DNA of 33,179 nucleotides from a virus. Where the stretch lies: positions 1 to 33,179 of IMG/VR virus record IMGVR_UViG_3300029309_000166, one strand, 5' to 3'. Positions 29,504-33,179 of the stretch are shown piece after piece. Position 1 is the stretch's first letter. Every line of letters begins with the position of its first letter. The notes under the pieces were generated by a model. It was not told the origin of the DNA and did not search any database. It saw only the letters and a list, made by a program, of their open reading frames with translations. Position numbers and translations under genes: made by a program.

Positions 29504-30685
29504 TTATATAACGAAGAAATTGTCACTAAATCTAAACTTTGTGTAAACCACATAACGAATTGCGTCAAGTAAATGTTCAGGGACATTTTGTATTGGTTTA
29601 TTTATAATCGTTCCGTCCTTTAATTCGTCCCATAAATAGGATTGTTGTTCTTTAAAAATATTTGTTGATTCTTTAGAAACATAAACTTTAAATTCTTTTA
29701 TTTTAGATATACCAGCATTAACAGACCCCGCGCCTTTTGTTGAGGGTTTTACAATCAATCCAGCGCGTCTTAATTCTTCACCGGATTTTGGTTCTGCGGA
29801 ATCATAAATAATTTGCAATCCTTCAAGATTTTTTTCGTTAATATAATTAACAATATCTTGATTCGTCATTGCTTTACGATATAATAATTCATGAATGTAA
29901 ATTGAATCTTTATGACGACCAACAAGACACATTCCAAGATTGTCAACAGAAAATCCAAAGTCAAGTCCGATAAAATATTCAATGTCTGGGAAATCTTTGT
30001 AATCAATATATTTCCAATTAGTGTAAATCTGTCTTTGACTAAACACGGCGCGTTGACCTAAACCAAAAACATTATAATAATCCAAGTCACGTTCTTTTAA
30101 TTTTTCAATCTCTTTTATAACTGATTCTGGTAAAAACTTATTATCACGCCACGTTGAAATAAATGTTTTAACATCTGGGTCATCTTTGTCAATCAATTCT
30201 GTATATAACCATGACACGGGTTCGGACGGATTAAAGTCAAGAATTAATTGTTTACGACAACGCATGTTGACTTGACGAAATGTTTCATAATTACATTCGT
30301 TTGCTTCATTCATAAAGACAATGTCATGTGACGCACCGCGAAGTTTCATTGGTTCGTCTGCGCTAATCATTTGAATTATTTTGTTTTGGAACTTAATTGT
30401 GTTTTCTGACTTGTTATGAACGCAAATATCGTAAAGACCTAATTTATCTAATATTGAAAGAAAGTCCCGTAAAACGCTTCGTTTTAAACTCGGAAGGGTG
30501 TTTCTTATTATTGTAATTGTTAAAGGTTCTTTTACATTAATCATTTTATAAATCAACGCTTGACAAATAGAATAAGTTTTCCCAGAACGCGCACCGCCTT
30601 GAAATATCAAGATTCGTTCTTGATTGTTAATGACTTGATAAAACTGTTTGTTGCAGAATTCCTTTATTCTTTTGCTGGATTCCAT
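29504..30685 (-). CDS. terL: Terminase large subunit
   Basis: The packaging motor. The ATPase domain has Walker A GGARSGKT (30-37) and Walker B IVFMNEANE (122-130, with the catalytic Glu). The nuclease domain shows its three acidic residues: Asp242 in YFIGLDFGFSVD, Asp295 in IIYDSAEP and Asp374 in HLLDAIRYV. It belongs to the Terminase_3 (SPP1/PBSX-like) group, which is consistent with headful packaging and with a circularly permuted genome. Its start overlaps TerS by 22 bases. Confidence 0.96.
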   Translation of the reverse strand: MESSKRIKEFCNKQFYQVINNQERILIFQGGARSGKTYSICQALIYKMINVKEPLTITIIRNTLPSLKRSVLRDFLSILDKLGLYDICVHNKSENTIKFQNKIIQMISADEPMKLRGASHDIVFMNEANECNYETFRQVNMRCRKQLILDFNPSEPVSWLYTELIDKDDPDVKTFISTWRDNKFLPESVIKEIEKLKERDLDYYNVFGLGQRAVFSQRQIYTNWKYIDYKDFPDIEYFIGLDFGFSVDNLGMCLVGRHKDSIYIHELLYRKAMTNQDIVNYINEKNLEGLQIIYDSAEPKSGEELRRAGLIVKPSTKGAGSVNAGISKIKEFKVYVSKESTNIFKEQQSYLWDELKDGTIINKPIQNVPEHLLDAIRYVVYTKFRFSDNFFVI

Positions 30686-31008
30686 TCAATTAATTTGGAT
30701 TCGATATTGCCTTGAACTTCCGTAATATTTTTTTCAATGAATCCACGTTTGCGACCTTTTGTTTTTAAATAAAATAAAATCGCCGGAACATTGTTTTCAG
30801 AAATCAATTCATGCAGTTTAGATTCTGCAAAGTCCAACGCAATTTCTGTAATGTCGTCAACCTCTTTTTTAAATGCTGGGTCATTGTCAATCCAATTATA
30901 AAAAGTTTGTCTTGACACTTTTGCTTTTTTACATGCAGTCGTTACAACGCCCAACGATTGTGTTAACGCCTTAATTAATAATTTCTTTTTGATTGATTTA
31001 ATTGACAT
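30664..31008 (-). CDS. terS: Terminase small subunit
   Basis: The start is ATG 31008 (MSIKSIKKKLL); the longer reading to 31044 would cover the promoter. A homeodomain-like helix-turn-helix is seen at about 10-40 (ALTQSLGVVTTACKKAKVSRQTFYNWID), followed by KKEVDDITEIALDFAESKLHELISENNVPAILFYLKTKGRKRGF, the pattern of DNA-recognising small terminases. It binds the phage pac region and hands DNA to TerL. The gene begins only four bases after a TAnnTTTG element, so its message is probably leaderless or nearly so. Confidence 0.9.
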   Translation of the reverse strand: MSIKSIKKKLLIKALTQSLGVVTTACKKAKVSRQTFYNWIDNDPAFKKEVDDITEIALDFAESKLHELISENNVPAILFYLKTKGRKRGFIEKNITEVQGNIESKLIEWNPAKE

Positions 31009-31012
31009 ATTG

Positions 31013-31045
31013 CAAAAGTAACAATTTCTTTTTTTATGTGTCAAG
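31013..31045 (-). promoter_or_regulatory. Promoter of the packaging/head operon
   Basis: Minus-strand CTTG (31045-31042), a 21-base spacer and TACTTTTG (31020-31013). The -7 element fits TAnnTTTG exactly. Only CAAT separates it from the TerS ATG, the same spacing as the lysis-operon promoter at 18156-18163. Confidence 0.72.
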
Positions 31046-31062
31046 AAATGTAAAGTGGTGGT

Positions 31063-31089
31063 AAAAAAAACCCCCTACAATGAGGGGGT
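31063..31089 (-). terminator. Terminator before the packaging operon
   Basis: CCCCCT (31071-31076) and AGGGGG (31083-31088) form a 6-bp stem with a 6-base loop, followed on the minus strand by an eight-T run. It ends early transcription just before the TerS promoter. Confidence 0.92.
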
Positions 31090-31121
31090 CAAACTAACTA
31101 ACTAAAATTATTTTTATAAAA

Positions 31122-31493
31122 TTATGGGGTTTGTTCTGGGAATCTTAAAAAGTCAAATTCCGTGTAACCACTTGTCCAAGTTGGAATAATTATTTCTGAT
31201 GACCATTCGCCGGTTTCTGGGTGATACCCCATTCCCTGACTTACAGAACCTTCAATGATTAAACCTTTTTGAAATAAACTAGATAAAACGCCTTTATCTT
31301 GATTTGTTAATGAACCGTCATTGCGTTCAAATTCTGAATAACCATGACCAACACCGTCGTTTTCGCATGTCATTATTCGATACAACATTTCTGCTTCAAG
31401 TTTTGTAATTTTAATTTTTCTTGGTTCAACTTCAGTGTAATCCATAACATAATTTCTTGTTAGAATATCACTTAATTTTTTAACTTTTTTCAT
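31122..31493 (-). CDS. Hypothetical protein (123 aa)
   Basis: No family recognised. The N-terminus is basic and the middle helical (TKLEAEMLYRIMTCENDG), then a Gly/Glu-rich segment (HGYSEFERNDGSLTNQDKGVLSSLF) that could be a winged-helix-like region. The end is aromatic and proline-rich. It stands alone between an early-type promoter (31516-31546) and the terminator at 31063-31089, so it is a single-gene unit ahead of the packaging operon. Confidence 0.65.
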   Translation of the reverse strand: MKKVKKLSDILTRNYVMDYTEVEPRKIKITKLEAEMLYRIMTCENDGVGHGYSEFERNDGSLTNQDKGVLSSLFQKGLIIEGSVSQGMGYHPETGEWSSEIIIPTWTSGYTEFDFLRFPEQTP

Positions 31494-31515
31494 GTTTTAA
31501 ATTTTTAAATTCAAG

Positions 31516-31546
31516 TAAATTTAAAAAGATTCTTTTAAATACCAAA
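31516..31546 (-). promoter_or_regulatory. Early-type promoter of the 123-aa gene
   Basis: Minus-strand TTTG (31546-31543), a 19-base spacer starting GTATTTAAAAGAATC and TAAATTTA (31523-31516). It closely resembles the promoters at 18665 and 23902, especially the TTTGGTA start. Confidence 0.55.
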
Positions 31547-31552
31547 ATTATT

Positions 31553-31765
31553 TTAAGTTTTTTTATGTTTTTTATAAAAATAACTGTATAATTCCCAAAT
31601 CTTCTCTGAAGCAACGGTTTGATTAGGATAAAATTTTTTTGAATTTATTACGCGATTTCCGATTTTAATTTCAATTTGGACGTCCTTTCTGTTCTTAATT
31701 GGTTTAATATAAATTTTATAACCGTTATTCAAACACCATGATTGCGCCTTAAAATTTAACTCCAT
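31553..31765 (-). CDS. Hypothetical protein (70 aa)
   Basis: A basic protein with beta-like segments (GYKIYIKPIKNRKDVQIEIKIGNRVINSKKFY) and a lysine-rich end. No family recognised. Its ATG overlaps the end of the 46-aa ORF by 10 bases, and it is the last gene of the early operon before the promoter at 31516-31546. Confidence 0.6.
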   Translation of the reverse strand: MELNFKAQSWCLNNGYKIYIKPIKNRKDVQIEIKIGNRVINSKKFYPNQTVASEKIWELYSYFYKKHKKT

Positions 31766-31896
31766 GAATAAGTCATTCTTATAAACAGTAAATAAATGTT
31801 TAATTCATTAAAGTCAAATTTGTCTGCGTGTTCTTTTGGATAGTAAGTAAACCCAAACAAAATACCGTCGTAATATATATCAATTCGCAGATTCAT
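31756..31896 (-). CDS. Small ORF (46 aa)
   Basis: An ATG at 31896 opens a frame that overlaps the preceding gene by 17 bases and the following gene by 10. It fills an otherwise empty gap, so translation is plausible. The product has beta-like alternation (NLRIDIYYDGILFGFTYYP) and an aromatic, hydrophobic end (NIYLLFIRMTYSWS). No family is known. Confidence 0.55.
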   Translation of the reverse strand: MNLRIDIYYDGILFGFTYYPKEHADKFDFNELNIYLLFIRMTYSWS

Positions 31897-32158
31897 TTTC
31901 GGCAATATACAATAAAATCAAATAGCCGATTAAATCTTTTAAAGTGTCTTCATTAAACGTTTTGTCTTTAGTTGATAAATTTTTGATTCTGTTTAATTTA
32001 TCGTCTATTCTTGACCTTATAGAATCGGTCAATGACAAATGGTTTGCAAATACTCTGACTTTTGGATTTGTTGCAGAATCACCATAAGCGGTGTTTTTTT
32101 CAATTAACAAATCCGTTATTTCTTTTGTAAATTTTTTTATTTTTTCTTTTGTGTTCAT
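31880..32158 (-). CDS. Nmad1/DUF1599-like small protein (92 aa)
   Basis: The pattern LLIEKNTAYGDSATNP, SIRSRIDDKLNRIKNL and EDTLKDLIGYLILLYIAE resembles the DUF1599 group, now called nucleotide modification associated domain 1, found in phages next to nucleotide metabolism or DNA modification genes. The alternating acidic/basic helices may form a MazG-like four-helix fold. It follows the primase-helicase by one base, suggesting coupled expression. The catalytic role is not established for this family. Confidence 0.6.
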   Translation of the reverse strand: MNTKEKIKKFTKEITDLLIEKNTAYGDSATNPKVRVFANHLSLTDSIRSRIDDKLNRIKNLSTKDKTFNEDTLKDLIGYLILLYIAENESAN

Positions 32159-32159
32159 T

Positions 32160-33179
32160 TTAAAATGGAATATTATTGTCTTTAATTACTTCTAATTTTT
32201 TCATTGATTTATTTATGGGTTTGTAAACACCGCCGTTTGCAAAATCTGGCGCAACTTCAAAACCGCCCAATTGCCCGTTCTCTTTGCGTTTGACTTTTTC
32301 AATATATACTTTAACTAAATCAGATTTAAACTTTGTTTTATTGCCGACGCAACGATAAGTGATAATTCCGTTAAATGTTTTATTATAAAAGTCCGCAGAA
32401 CCAGAAATAGAATAAAGATTAGGTTTCTTAAAAACGCCGTCTTCAGATTCTATTTTTCGCGGGTGTGCTACCAAAAATAAATGTGTGTTTGTCTGTTGAA
32501 CAAATTGTGTCAACAACGAAAGTTGTCTTCCTATATATGAAAAATCTTTTTGTGCTGAATGGTCTAACATATTAAACGGGTCAATTACACAAATTTTGAT
32601 TCCCTTTTGCAATACTAGTTGTCTAAATTGGTCAAGGATTGATTTTAAAGTCAAATTTGATAAATCTATTCTAACCCAATGAAAATGATTTTGAATAAAA
32701 TCTTTACAATCATTTAGTTCATTCATATTGCAATTTTTTTGATAATATTTATTAGCAATTCTTTTGATGTGTCCTTCGTAGGGAAATGATTCTGGTGAAA
32801 ACATTGCAGTTCTAAAACCGTATTTATTAGCAAGGTTGACCAACACTTGGTCAAGAATATCTGATTTCCCTGAATTTGGAATTCCTGAAACAACCGTCCA
32901 TTCACCAAGTTGAATTCTTAAAAACGTGTCAGATTCGCCAAGACCCAATGAATAATTTGTCACACCATTTTCAGAATATTTTAAAACAGAATCCCAAATG
33001 TCATCAATATTTAATATTCCTTCTAACGGATAATTTTTAGCGTTTTTAATAGTGTTTCTTAACGCTTCAGCACCTTTTTTAATTAACAATTCGTTTGCGT
33101 CTTTAAACTCTTTAAAATCGACATATTTACAACGATAATAACCAAGTCGTCTTGCAAGTTCGTTTCGTAAACTTATACC
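32160..33179 (-). CDS. Primase-helicase, C-terminal helicase part (continues from the left end)
   Basis: This is the RecA-fold helicase half of the T7 gp4-like protein. Walker A GIPNSGKS falls at residues 316-323 of the 556-residue protein. A Walker B-type strand KICVIDPFNML and the VAHPRK motif follow, and the C-terminus is DNNIPF. A frame opening at TTG 33089 is an artefact of the window; the real reading enters from upstream through the Toprim end (RNELARRLGYYRCKYVDF, KDANELLIKKG). The last 104 bases duplicate the first 104. It unwinds the fork and is linked to the primase in the same chain. Confidence 0.93.
   Translation of the reverse strand, partial: GISLRNELARRLGYYRCKYVDFKEFKDANELLIKKGAEALRNTIKNAKNYPLEGILNIDDIWDSVLKYSENGVTNYSLGLGESDTFLRIQLGEWTVVSGIPNSGKSDILDQVLVNLANKYGFRTAMFSPESFPYEGHIKRIANKYYQKNCNMNELNDCKDFIQNHFHWVRIDLSNLTLKSILDQFRQLVLQKGIKICVIDPFNMLDHSAQKDFSYIGRQLSLLTQFVQQTNTHLFLVAHPRKIESEDGVFKKPNLYSISGSADFYNKTFNGIITYRCVGNKTKFKSDLVKVYIEKVKRKENGQLGGFEVAPDFANGGVYKPINKSMKKLEVIKDNNIPF
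33076..33179. repeat. Right copy of 104-bp terminal overlap
   Basis: Counterpart of bases 1-104 with a single silent mismatch at 33081. Treating it as overlap gives a circular length of 33,075 bp, and the primase-helicase frame is preserved across the join (755 plus 916 bases equals 557 codons). Confidence 0.9.

Noticed and set aside
32723-32908. Minus-strand 61-codon frame inside the helicase
   Set aside because: Lies wholly within the Walker A region of the helicase in another phase.
1-33179. CRISPR array, insertion sequence or lysogeny genes
   Set aside because: No regularly spaced repeats, transposase, integrase or CI-type repressor pair could be found on reading through.

Overview
The window is essentially one complete genome of a tailed bacteriophage, about 33.1 kb. 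Bases 1-104 recur at 33076-33179 with one mismatch (6 versus 33081). The primase-helicase frame runs off the left end and resumes in frame at the right end, giving a circular map of 33,075 bp and a 556-residue product. The DNA is very A/T-rich. Several starts are preceded by the Bacteroidota promoter pattern (TTTG, about 19-21 bases, TAnnTTTG), and the gene families (DUF3127-type ssDNA-binding protein, Bacteroidota-style tail and lysis genes) point to a phage of a Bacteroidota host, probably Flavobacteriia. A long tape measure, an HK97-type head set and the absence of sheath genes indicate a siphovirus. I see no integrase or lysogeny module, so it is probably virulent. Every convincing gene is on the minus strand, so transcription runs right to left.

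Replication and recombination (about 5.6 kb down to 1, then 33.18 to 31.1 kb): a small HTH-like protein, ERF annealase, SSB, RecE-like exonuclease, a stand-alone DnaA domain IV protein, VRR-NUC nuclease, a winged-helix initiator-like protein, a PD-(D/E)XK-like protein, the primase-helicase and small accessory genes.

Packaging and head (31.0 to 24.4 kb): TerS, TerL, a portal with a long C-terminal extension, a MuF-like protein, S78 protease and major capsid protein. A non-structural cassette (23.9 to 21.1 kb) with its own promoters and terminators then interrupts the head genes. The connector, head closure, gp10-like and tail terminator genes follow (21.0 to 18.7 kb); the terminator carries an inserted jelly-roll domain.

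A 573-base gene-free stretch (18152-18724) holds the most unusual element: a probable structured RNA of about 470 nt with its own promoter and terminator. It carries the conserved parts of a tRNA/tmRNA elbow in circularly permuted order: T-arm and acceptor 3' strand first, then acceptor 5' strand and D-arm. A lysis and envelope operon follows (18.15 to 15.5 kb: Zn-binding-like miniprotein, membrane coiled coil, CxxC-less thioredoxin fold, outer-membrane barrel, M15 endolysin, holin). Next come two related fibre genes, the major tail protein, tail chaperones with a programmed -1 frameshift, the tape measure and a tail-tip protein (15.4 to 6.0 kb).

The other two long gene-free stretches (5622-5960 and 23882-24413) carry related elements: a shared 14-mer, a palindrome at the same spacing and helically phased A-tracts. 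Each lies upstream of an early-type promoter, and they are candidates for a regulatory site or replication origin.
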